Assembly: GCA_030430075.1 (NCBI GenBank)
Contig: JAUIGN010000008.1
Span: 1-64,000, forward strand
Source: a bacterium
GTDB lineage: Bacteria > Planctomycetota > Planctomycetia > Pirellulales > Pirellulaceae
Length of the DNA: 64,000 nt
Direction of reading: 5' to 3'
Part shown: positions 8,708 through 16,490 of the stretch, in pieces
Layout: each line of letters opens with the position of its first letter
Position numbering within the stretch: position 1 is the stretch's first letter
Program-made: the position numbers and the translations under genes
The notes under the pieces: model-generated
Told to the model about the DNA's origin: nothing
The model's database searches: none
The model's input: the letters and a program-made list of their open reading frames with translations, nothing else

Positions 8708-8938
8708 GGGAGGAGACCTTCGGTCGGCGGTTTCGGCGGGGTCGGAGACCCGCGCCGAGCATGAGGGGTCGGAGACCCGCGCCGAGCATGAGGGGTCGGA
8801 GGCCCGCGGCGAGCATGAGGGGTTGGAGCCCCGCGGCGAGCATGAGGGGTTGGAGCCCCGCGGCGAGCATGAGGGGGTGGAGCCCCGCGGCGAGCATGAG
8901 GGGGTGGCGGCCCGCGGCGAGCAATAGGGGGTGGCGGC
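8708..8938. repeat. Repeat-family C element expanded into a 27-bp tandem array
   Basis: A GGAGACCTTCGGTCGGCGG core (as at 259) is followed from 8741 to 8929 by seven 27-base units of the form GTCGGAGACCCGCGCCGAGC + ATGAGGG, with a partial eighth. Units drift stepwise from GTCGGAGACC through GTTGGAGCCC to GGTGGCGGCC. The period is a multiple of three, so all frames stay open and give nine-residue repeats (SETRAEHEG); I regard these as translations of the repeat and not as proteins. Confidence 0.8.
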
Positions 8939-8947
8939 GCGAGGCTG

Positions 8948-10753
8948 TTAGCGCGGGTAGGTGGAATTGGGGCGTGGCGACGGTTCGGCAATCCGTTGCT
9001 GTGCATCGTTGTCTTCGTCGTCGTAGATCGTCCAAATGGGAGTTTGCTCGCGCAGGCGGGCCACAAATTGGGAGATCTCTTCGCTGCGTTTTTCGCCCTG
9101 CAGTTTCTTTTTGATGGTCGGCTGAGCTTCCGAGAAGGGGGTGAGGTGGGCGGGTGAATGTTCCTGCACACGAACAATGTGCAGCCCTTCGACATCCTCG
9201 ATGATCTGGCTGAGTTGGTCAGGAGGGATCGAGAAGACGACCTGTTGGATTTCGCGCGACACCTCCAGGTCTCCCCATTCCGTCCAGTCGTGCTGTCCGC
9301 CCTGTTTGGCTTGCGGCCCTTGGGAGCTTCGCTTGGCAACGGCCTTAAAATTTGATCCCCCCAGCCAAACCTCGTTCCCCATGGCGCTGATGGCTGCATG
9401 TGCTTCTTCACGCGAATTGAAATGGTCGAATCGCACCGTCAGCTGCTCCCACTTGGCGCGATCCGGAACCTGGAACTCCTCGACGCGACGGTTGTAGTAT
9501 TCCAGCATTTCCACATGCGTCACTTCCGGCTGGGTTTCGATTCCGCCGACCAGCGCCTGTCGGCCGAGGGCCCGTTCGGCAAACGCCTCGCGTTGTTTCT
9601 CCAGCGATGAGCCGTAGCGGAGCAGATAGTTATTCAATTGAATCGTGGTCGCCATCTTCTGCTGTTTCATCAGCATCGCGAGACGAAACAGGTTGGCGTC
9701 CTCACGTGCCAGTTCCCCGTACTCGGCCTCGCCGGCGGTGCGCACCTTCTTGATCATCTTCGCCAGGTCTTCTTCGAAGGCTTCGCCGATCCGTTCTTGA
9801 ATGCCGGCCTCTGCTTCCGCCCGTTTGTCTTCGGGAATGCTCCGCAAGAACTCCAGGTACATCAACTTTCGTTCGATGAACTGGTTGAGCAGTTGCTTGG
9901 CCAGCTTGTCTCTGGCGGCGAGAATCTGGTCCCGTTGCTTGTCGCGTTCCTCGGGCGGAATCTTTTCGACGTTGGGGGCCAGGATGAGATTCGCCTCGCC
10001 GATCAGATCACCTCGCAGAATATACTGATCGCCGACCGTTGCGACGGTAACGGTTGGATCGTAGACGTCCGAAGCATCTTGTTCGGTGAGCGGGTTGCTG
10101 GTGGGCGGGATATTGGTCGGTGGACCGGCGGAGACGCCCACGTTGTCACCCGGCCAGCCTTGTCCAGTGTTGGCGACCGCTTGTGGCGGGAAACCGGATT
10201 GGAACGCAGGGCTCGACGGCGTGGCGGCTCCCGGTTGCAAGTTCGGCCCGGTTGCCGCATTTGGACCGTAGGCCGGCGGCGTGTTGGCGGGCGGCCATTC
10301 CTGGGGCGGCGCATAGGGCAGTGACGGGTTGGTCGCCGCCGAGGTTTGTGGCTGGGGAATGGGCCAGGCCGCCTGGCGGAATGTCGACGGTTGTTCGGCA
10401 ACGGGGCCCAGGTCAGGTTCGGCCGCCACGGCGTTGGTCGATTCACCGGATCGTGCCGGTGCCGTGCTCAATTCTGCGGTGCTCGAACGCCGCTCGGGCA
10501 GGTTGCACGCGATGCACATCAGAACCCCTGTCAGGCAGCAAACGCGGAGGGCGAGCAGGGGGGAATTGAGCGAACGAGACCACCGGGTGTGGCCGAGACG
10601 ATTGCCGGCAGGGGACACTTGGGGACAGCGCTCGCATGGCTTGTGCAATTCAACGGTTGCTACCGTCGCCAGCCGGAGGTCCCGGAATGCCGCCACCGGT
10701 GGACGGAAGCTACTGGCAGGAAGCCGTTGATGACCCGTTCCCTGGTGAACCAT
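8948..10753 (-). CDS. SurA/PpiC-type peptidylprolyl isomerase, exported
   Basis: The protein has an N-terminal hydrophobic segment (SLNSPLLALRVCCLTGVLMC) that could be a signal peptide or lipoprotein signal, then a long Pro/Gln/Asn-rich linker. A SurA-like helical region follows (VTVATVGDQYILRGDLIGEA and the next 150 residues), then a PpiC rotamase domain at about residues 420-535 (RAKWEQLTVRF, WTEWGDLEVSREIQQVVFSIPPDQLS, GLHIVRVQEHSP). It would catalyse proline isomerisation of envelope proteins during folding. It lies downstream of mfd on the same strand, 79 bases apart. The ATG at 10753 leaves about 60 residues before the hydrophobic stretch, so a later alternative start is possible. Confidence 0.8.
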   Translation of the reverse strand: MVHQGTGHQRLPASSFRPPVAAFRDLRLATVATVELHKPCERCPQVSPAGNRLGHTRWSRSLNSPLLALRVCCLTGVLMCIACNLPERRSSTAELSTAPARSGESTNAVAAEPDLGPVAEQPSTFRQAAWPIPQPQTSAATNPSLPYAPPQEWPPANTPPAYGPNAATGPNLQPGAATPSSPAFQSGFPPQAVANTGQGWPGDNVGVSAGPPTNIPPTSNPLTEQDASDVYDPTVTVATVGDQYILRGDLIGEANLILAPNVEKIPPEERDKQRDQILAARDKLAKQLLNQFIERKLMYLEFLRSIPEDKRAEAEAGIQERIGEAFEEDLAKMIKKVRTAGEAEYGELAREDANLFRLAMLMKQQKMATTIQLNNYLLRYGSSLEKQREAFAERALGRQALVGGIETQPEVTHVEMLEYYNRRVEEFQVPDRAKWEQLTVRFDHFNSREEAHAAISAMGNEVWLGGSNFKAVAKRSSQGPQAKQGGQHDWTEWGDLEVSREIQQVVFSIPPDQLSQIIEDVEGLHIVRVQEHSPAHLTPFSEAQPTIKKKLQGEKRSEEISQFVARLREQTPIWTIYDDEDNDAQQRIAEPSPRPNSTYPR

Positions 10754-10832
10754 AATCGCCCAAGACAGGAGGATTTGTCGAGACAAGCACGTCGACACAG
10801 TGCCGGCGCGGGGCGGGAGTATAGGGGCCTCG

Positions 10833-13800
10833 TCAGCTTGGCCGCAACACCGATTTTGCGACCCGGAAAAAGTCGTTTGGCCGACTGGGCCCGGTCGGAA
10901 CCTTGAGATAGGCCGAATTGTCGTCGACGACACGCAGCTTGCGCCCCAGCGATCTGGCCAGTTGCTGGATTCGCCCTCGATCCAGGTAGCCGAATACGAG
11001 GTACTCGTCCTCGGTCGAAATCGACTGGATCTGCCAAATTGCGGCGTTCATCCGCAGCTCAACCAACTGCAGCATCCGCTCGACTTCCGCGGGCGGCTTG
11101 CCGAACCGATCAGCCAGCTCGGCACGAAATTCGTCCAGGTCGTCAAACGCGGCAATCCGTCGCAGCCGGCGGTACAAGTCGATTTTGAGCCGCAGGTCGG
11201 GGATGTAATCATCGGGAAGATAGGCGGCTCCGGGAAGATCAATGTCGACATCAAAGGAGAGCTTGCCGGGAAGTTTCTTAATAGTCCGGACCGCGTTTTC
11301 CAGCAATTGGCAATAGAATTCGTAGCCAACGGCGGCAATGTGTCCGCTCTGCTGCGTTCCCAGCAGGTTACCGGCGCCGCGGATTTCCAGATCGCGCATG
11401 GCAAGTGCAAAACCGGCTCCCATCTCGCTGTATTCTTCAATCGCATGCAGCCGTTTGGCGGCGGCCGGCGTCACGTGCTTGTGACGATCGATCAGCAGGT
11501 AGCAGTAGGCACGGTGCTTGTAACGACCGACGCGTCCCCGTAACTGGTGCAAGTCGGCCAGCCCGTATCGGTCGGCTTCGTCGATAAAGATGGTATTGGC
11601 GTTGGGAATGTCCAGCCCGCTTTCCACAATGGTCGTGGCGATCAGCATGTCGAAGCGATGGGCCACGAAATCGACCATGACCTGTTCGAGCTGATCTTCG
11701 TGCATCTGGCCATGGGCGATGCCCATGCTGGCTTCGGGAACGATCTCTTCGAGCTTGCGTGCCAGGACGTCGATATCCTGGACGCGATTGTGTACGAAGA
11801 AGATCTGCCCTCCCCGGTTCAGCTCGCGCATCACCGCATGGCGAATCAGGTCCTTATCAAACCGGGTGACGCGCGTTTCAATGCCGACTCGATCTTCCGG
11901 CGGCGTTTCCAGGTTGGAGATATCCCGGGCCCCGACGAGGCTCATATGCAGCGTGCGGGGAATCGGCGTGGCGGACATCGTGAGGACATCCACTTCATTC
12001 CGCAACGTTTTCAAGCGTTCCTTGACGTCGACGCCGAACCGCTGTTCTTCGTCGATGATGACGAGCCCCAGGTTGTAGAACTTGACATCTTTGGACGCCA
12101 ACCGATGGGTGCCGACGACGATATCAACTTTGCCGGCGGCCAGCCCTTTGATAATTTCGCGTTGCTCCCGGGCATGGCAAAACCGGCTCAGGCGGCCAAT
12201 ATCGAAGGGGAACTCGGCCATTCTCTCCAGGAACGTGTGGTAGTGTTGTTCGGCCAGGACGGTGGTGGGGACCAGGATGGCAACCTGGTAGCCGTTGTCG
12301 ACGGCTTTGAACGCCGCCCGCATCGCCACCTCGGTCTTGCCGTAGCCGACGTCCCCGCAGAGCAGGCGATCCATCGGCTTGGTGCTTTCCATGTCGACCT
12401 TGATATCCTGCAAGGCGGCAAGTTGATCGTCGGTTTCCTGGTATGGGAACGAGGCGTCAAATTCTCGTTGCCACTCGCCGTCAGGTGCAAACGAGATCCC
12501 GACCCGCGACACACGGGCCGCCTGCACTTCCAGCATCTCCACCGCCATATCCATGACGGCCCGCTCGGCGGCCTTCTTCTGCTTGTGCCAGTTGGCGCCC
12601 CCCAGCTTGGCCAATCGGGGCCGCGACTTCGTGCCCCCGACATACTTCTGTACCAGATCGATGCGAGCGGCCGGGACATACACCTTGGCCCCGCCGTGGA
12701 ACTCGATCAGCAGGTGTTCTTCGACCTGCCCGTGCTTGTCCAGCAGTTCGATGCCCCGGTACCTGCCGATCCCGTGACTCAGGTGAATCACCAGATCGTT
12801 GGGCCGCAAGTCCATGAAGCTATCGATGGCCTTGCCCAGCCGCCGGCGCGAGATGCGGCGGACTTCGCCCCGGTGAAACAGCTCATTCGCCGAAATCACA
12901 ACGACGTGATCCCGCGTCAACCGGAATCCTGCGGACAGGTGCCCCACGACATAATGCAGCCGGCCCGCTCGCTGCAGCTCGGTCTCCGCGAACACCTCGC
13001 CGAGCCGCTCGATTTCGCCTGCCGTCGACGTCACCAGGATGACGTCGTGATCTGCTCCGACGTGTTCCAGTTCCCGGCGGACTTGCGCCATCTCGCCGCT
13101 AAAGCGTTCCACGGTTTCGCTACCCAGCGAACAGTGGATACCCAACGAGCCCTGCGCCAGGCTGGCGGCGGTCGCGTTGGAGAACTGCTGCAGGCCGGCC
13201 ATCACCTTTTCCACACGATGGAATCGCTCAGGGTGCTCGAGCCTTGTCAGGTACTGCTTGCCGGCGTCAACAATCAATTCCGGCTCGATGTGCATCACCC
13301 AGGAGTCGTCCGCCAGGTAGTCCGCCAACTGACCGTCGGCGACCATGGCCGGATCGAGGACGGTGATTTCGACTTCGTCGAGCGTCTCGCGGCTGCGTTG
13401 CGTGGCGACTTCGAAGCGGCGGATCGAATCGATCTCGTCGTCGAAAAACTCGACCCGCACCGGCCCGTCCCAATCGGGCGCGAACAGGTCCAGGATGCCG
13501 CCACGTGCAGAAAATTCGCCGGGCAGCTCGACCGCGCTGGTGGCATGAAACCGTTGTTCCGCCAGCCAGCGCTGGAATGCGGCCACATCCAACCGATCCC
13601 CGCGACGGAGAATTCGCGAGTGCTTTTCGATCTGGGTTCGCGCCGGCGCCGGCTGCAGCAGGCTTTGGATACTGGCGACCACCAACCGCCGGCGGTCGGG
13701 GGCGTCGGCCAGTTGCTTCAGCACCCGCAGACGGTCACCGTACGTCTCGTCATGCACGATCCGCTCGCCCGGTTCCGCCTCCCAGGCCGGGTAGTGCAGT

Positions 13801-14069
13801 GGTTGCCGCGCACTGAAAAGTTCCAGGTCATCGCGGAGCCCTTCCGCGGTATCCGGCCGAGCCGTGATCACCACGACCGCCCCCGGTGCGTGTTCGCCAA
13901 GCGCCGCGGCCAGCAGCGCGCACGACGAACCCTTGACCGCATCGAACGTCGCTTGCCCACGCTGGGCGAGCGCGGCGACGGCTTCGAGGAATCTGGGGGA
14001 GGTCTCGAGTTTCTTCCACAGCGCGCGGGTCCGGTGGGACGCCTCGGCCGGGCTCTGCATGCTTGTCAT
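10833..14069 (-). CDS. mfd: Transcription-repair coupling factor
   Basis: This protein of about 1078 residues removes RNA polymerase stalled at DNA lesions and recruits UvrA. The UvrB-homology part is at the N-terminus (YPAWEAEPGERIVHDETYGDRL). The RNA polymerase interaction domain follows at about residue 430 (NDLVIHLSHGIGRYRGIELL), then the RecG-like translocase with CGDVGYGKTE (about 575), IIDEEQRFGV (about 673), MSATPIPRTLHMS and the TRG region QLRGRVGR. A C-terminal TRCF domain ends the protein. The start is the ATG at 14069; a GTG directly before it is possible. The PPIase gene follows on the same strand. Confidence 0.96.
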   Translation of the reverse strand: MTSMQSPAEASHRTRALWKKLETSPRFLEAVAALAQRGQATFDAVKGSSCALLAAALGEHAPGAVVVITARPDTAEGLRDDLELFSARQPLHYPAWEAEPGERIVHDETYGDRLRVLKQLADAPDRRRLVVASIQSLLQPAPARTQIEKHSRILRRGDRLDVAAFQRWLAEQRFHATSAVELPGEFSARGGILDLFAPDWDGPVRVEFFDDEIDSIRRFEVATQRSRETLDEVEITVLDPAMVADGQLADYLADDSWVMHIEPELIVDAGKQYLTRLEHPERFHRVEKVMAGLQQFSNATAASLAQGSLGIHCSLGSETVERFSGEMAQVRRELEHVGADHDVILVTSTAGEIERLGEVFAETELQRAGRLHYVVGHLSAGFRLTRDHVVVISANELFHRGEVRRISRRRLGKAIDSFMDLRPNDLVIHLSHGIGRYRGIELLDKHGQVEEHLLIEFHGGAKVYVPAARIDLVQKYVGGTKSRPRLAKLGGANWHKQKKAAERAVMDMAVEMLEVQAARVSRVGISFAPDGEWQREFDASFPYQETDDQLAALQDIKVDMESTKPMDRLLCGDVGYGKTEVAMRAAFKAVDNGYQVAILVPTTVLAEQHYHTFLERMAEFPFDIGRLSRFCHAREQREIIKGLAAGKVDIVVGTHRLASKDVKFYNLGLVIIDEEQRFGVDVKERLKTLRNEVDVLTMSATPIPRTLHMSLVGARDISNLETPPEDRVGIETRVTRFDKDLIRHAVMRELNRGGQIFFVHNRVQDIDVLARKLEEIVPEASMGIAHGQMHEDQLEQVMVDFVAHRFDMLIATTIVESGLDIPNANTIFIDEADRYGLADLHQLRGRVGRYKHRAYCYLLIDRHKHVTPAAAKRLHAIEEYSEMGAGFALAMRDLEIRGAGNLLGTQQSGHIAAVGYEFYCQLLENAVRTIKKLPGKLSFDVDIDLPGAAYLPDDYIPDLRLKIDLYRRLRRIAAFDDLDEFRAELADRFGKPPAEVERMLQLVELRMNAAIWQIQSISTEDEYLVFGYLDRGRIQQLARSLGRKLRVVDDNSAYLKVPTGPSRPNDFFRVAKSVLRPS

Positions 14070-14238
14070 CACAGGCCGTCATTGTAGGAGGCAACCAGGA
14101 AACGCGCAAGCGCTATTGCGAGAATCCCGCGCGGGGGGTACCTCGGAGTGGTAGCTTGGCATCTCGAGCAACGCCCTGGAGCGAATGTTGGCCGGCGTTC
14201 GCAACAAGCGGCAAGGGACTGGGTTTCCGACGCGCATA

Positions 14239-14324
14239 GCCCGGATGATGCATCAGCCGTCGAGCGTTATCCCCGGTTCCGTTGATCGCGCCGAGCAACC
14301 CGGACGCGAACGCGCTCCGGCTGA
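14239..14324. repeat. Repeat-family A element (inverted orientation)
   Basis: CCCGGATGATGCATCAGCCG...CCCCGGTTCCGTTGATCGCG...CCGGACGCG...CTCCGGCTGA is the reverse-complement layout of the copy at 8601. The long ORF that crosses it on the minus strand (14113-14493) contains this repeat and is not counted as a gene. Confidence 0.7.
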
Positions 14325-14531
14325 GATGCGCGGCGCTCTTGGGTAAGTTCTCCACAAATGACGGAAGCACAGCGAAACCCACAATTCCGATGAACGCAAG
14401 TTCCGTGATCGCACGGCGAACGCGCGGGATATCACTGCGTTCGCCAAGTAGCGAGCCGGCCGCAACCTGGTCGCTTGCAACTTTGAATATCAACGACTCG
14501 TGAGATCCAAATCGAACGGTATTGGGACCAG

Positions 14532-14548
14532 GTCATACGCTGCATGAC
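14532..14548. repeat. Repeat-family B palindrome (imperfect copy)
   Basis: GTCATACGCTGCATGAC has one mismatch to the palindrome. It is preceded by AATCGAACGGTATTGGGACCAG; a near copy of this preceding segment (ATTCGAACGGCATTGGGACTAG) follows the next palindrome at about 14824. Confidence 0.6.
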
Positions 14549-14585
14549 GCCATACGGGATGGAAGCTTGGCCCCCTCACCCCCGG

Positions 14586-14618
14586 CCCCTCTCCCCCAGA
14601 CAAGCTGGGGGAGAGGGG
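14586..14618. terminator. Strong hairpin with a 14-bp perfect stem
   Basis: CCCCTCTCCCCCAG and CTGGGGGAGAGGGG pair perfectly around the loop ACAAG. It sits in the 770-base gap between mfd and the oxidoreductase gene. There is no T-run, so it may be a dispersed hairpin element and not a true rho-independent terminator. Confidence 0.4.
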
Positions 14619-14670
14619 AGCCAGTGTGGTCGCGGCTGCTGCATGAGGTCATTTCGCACTTTTGAACTCG

Positions 14671-14784
14671 ACACTTCCGGCTAAGACACTTCCAGATTCC
14701 GCACTTCCAGATTCCGCACTTCCGGATTCCGCACTTCCGGATTCCGCACTGCCGAATTCGACACTTCCAGATTCCGCACTTCCG
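14671..14784. repeat. 15-bp tandem repeat next to a family B palindrome
   Basis: About seven and a half units of the type GCACTTCCGGATTCC run with a 15-base period and lead directly into the palindrome at 14788. A single unit of the same sequence (GATTCCGCACTCCCG) precedes the palindrome copy at 32074, so the unit belongs to the element and has expanded here. Confidence 0.75.
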
Positions 14785-14787
14785 TAG

Positions 14788-14804
14788 GTCATGCTGTGCA
14801 TGAC
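14788..14804. repeat. Repeat-family B palindrome
   Basis: GTCATGCTGTGCATGAC, perfect 7-bp arms with the centre TGT, preceded by CCGTAG as at 21933. Confidence 0.75.
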
Positions 14805-14842
14805 ATTCCGTTCTTATCCGATCCATTCGAACGGCATTGGGA

Positions 14843-16297
14843 CTAGCCGTTGCGTAGCGACCGCTTGATCGACTGCAGTTGGGCCGCTTCCGGTAGTTGC
14901 TTGTAGTGGCGATCGAGCGGAAAGCACCCGGAGACGACACCATGCCGGGGCGCGGTGGTGCAGTCGCTGAATGTCCGGCAAACTTTCTTGCGATTGGGCA
15001 GCTCGCCACGCAGCGTGTCGGCCGGCAACTCTGGGTAGGAGAGCACCATTCGCCCCAGACCGACGCTGTCGATCCATCCTTCTCGCACCACCGCCTGAGC
15101 GACATGCGGCAGGTAATCCTGCAGGTAGGTGTAAGCGCTGCCGACCATGGGGAGGTCCGGGTAAGCCTGCTTGCAGCGGCGGGCAGCGTGGATCTGTCGG
15201 GCGACTCCCACCAGTGGATCTTCGGGGGGCAGGTAACCGTCGCTGGGTGGAAAGATGGCCGGCCGCTGCATGTGGGGGTTGTAGTAGGGGCTGCCGGCAG
15301 AGATGTTGACGGCGGACACGCCCAGATCTTGCAGCACCCCCAGCAACTGCAGCGGCTCGTCGAGATCACACTCCAGCGGGTCGTCACGGTCCAGGCCGAA
15401 GCCGAGGTCATACGGCAGCAGTCCCGAAAAGTCCATCGGTTCGCCGACGTCCCGGCTGGTCCGATAAGGCGGCATGTCAAAGACGCTCAATCGCACCAGC
15501 ACCATGAGTTCCGGATAGGTCTCTCGTACGCGTTGGATGATGGTCGTCAGCAACCGGGTCCGCCCGCTGAAGTCGCCGCCGAATTTCCCTGCCCGCGGCC
15601 TGGCGCTGAGGAATTCATGCAGCAGATAACCGTGGCACGCCTTGATGTCGACGAATCGGAATCCGCCGTCGCGTGCCAGGCCCGCCGCCGCCACGTAGTC
15701 GTCGATCAAACGCTCCACCTCGTCATCCGTCAGCACCACGGACGAATCGTCCGAGGCAATCCCGAACTTCTCGTCCAACAGGGGATGGTGGTAGGCGATG
15801 CGCGGTTCCAGCGTTTTTGAGTTTGGACGGCAGAAGCGGCCGGAATGGGTCAACTGTAAACCGACGAGTAGATCGTCGGTGCTGCGGAATGCCGTTCGAT
15901 GGGCTGACTCGAGCTCCTCGAGCAGCTTGCCGAGTCCCGTGCGATTATCGGCCGTTGCCAGCGTTTGATTCGGGTTCGCCCGCCCAGACCGTTGGACGGC
16001 GGCTGCTTCGCCTCCCCAGATGAGCTTGGCACCACTTTCACCGAACCGGCGCCACCGCCGCAGCGTCAAATCGGACGGCGAACCGTCTCGGTTCGCATCC
16101 CAACCCTCCATCGGGTGAATGCACCAGCGATTGCCGACGTTGAAGGTACCGATCTGCAAGGGCTTGCCCAACGGCGAATCTTCGGCGGCGGAAAGCGGCC
16201 GCTCATCCACCGGCAGCTCGATCCCGAGTTCTGCGAGCCGCGCGCGAAATGCGGCAACCGTTTTGAGTTGAGCGATCTTGACGTACGGTTCCGGCAT
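14843..16297 (-). CDS. Old-yellow-enzyme-family NADH:flavin oxidoreductase
   Basis: The protein of about 484 residues has the TIM-barrel signature of FMN-dependent ene-reductases. HPMEGWDANRDGSPSDLTLRRW stands at the substrate face, followed by GLQLTHSGRFCRP, the family motif KACHGYLLHEFL, then DFSGRTRLLTTIIQRVRETYP, VNISAGSPYYNPH and VGLGRMVLSYPEL. It would reduce activated C=C bonds with NAD(P)H in the cytoplasm; the natural substrate is unknown. The C-terminal part contains CRTFSDCTTAPRHG, a possible small cysteine site. The ATG at 16297 is preceded by AAAGGCGAAGAG. It is divergent from the TPR/UnbV gene. Confidence 0.88.
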   Translation of the reverse strand: MPEPYVKIAQLKTVAAFRARLAELGIELPVDERPLSAAEDSPLGKPLQIGTFNVGNRWCIHPMEGWDANRDGSPSDLTLRRWRRFGESGAKLIWGGEAAAVQRSGRANPNQTLATADNRTGLGKLLEELESAHRTAFRSTDDLLVGLQLTHSGRFCRPNSKTLEPRIAYHHPLLDEKFGIASDDSSVVLTDDEVERLIDDYVAAAGLARDGGFRFVDIKACHGYLLHEFLSARPRAGKFGGDFSGRTRLLTTIIQRVRETYPELMVLVRLSVFDMPPYRTSRDVGEPMDFSGLLPYDLGFGLDRDDPLECDLDEPLQLLGVLQDLGVSAVNISAGSPYYNPHMQRPAIFPPSDGYLPPEDPLVGVARQIHAARRCKQAYPDLPMVGSAYTYLQDYLPHVAQAVVREGWIDSVGLGRMVLSYPELPADTLRGELPNRKKVCRTFSDCTTAPRHGVVSGCFPLDRHYKQLPEAAQLQSIKRSLRNG

Positions 16298-16490
16298 CTC
16301 TTCGCCTTTGTGGTAGCGGGCCAACGGTGTGAGGCGGGCCATTATAAGGGAAAACGGTGTTTTCGAATTCGCGGGCCGACCGCTCAAGCCCTGAGCGGCG
16401 TTGCCATCGAGAAGGCAACGATCTACGATTCGCAAATGGCGGCTCATCGATTCGCCTCCCCGCTGGTCCACCTTATCAAGTAGCCACGCC

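Noticed and set aside
8599..9411. 270-codon minus-strand ORF with HARRGAPPP repeats
   Set aside because: It is a translation of the 27-bp DNA repeat joined to the antisense of the PPIase gene end.
11547..14087. 846-codon ORF on the plus strand opposite mfd
   Set aside because: It is the complement of a well-supported mfd gene; in high-GC DNA the antisense frame stays open by codon bias. No family motif is seen.
14113..14493. 126-codon minus-strand ORF in the gap after mfd
   Set aside because: Part of it is the family A repeat (GDNARRLMHHPGYARR is its translation) and no domain is seen.
14671..14784. Possible CRISPR array (regular repeats)
   Set aside because: The units are contiguous 15-mers without spacers, and no cas gene is near.
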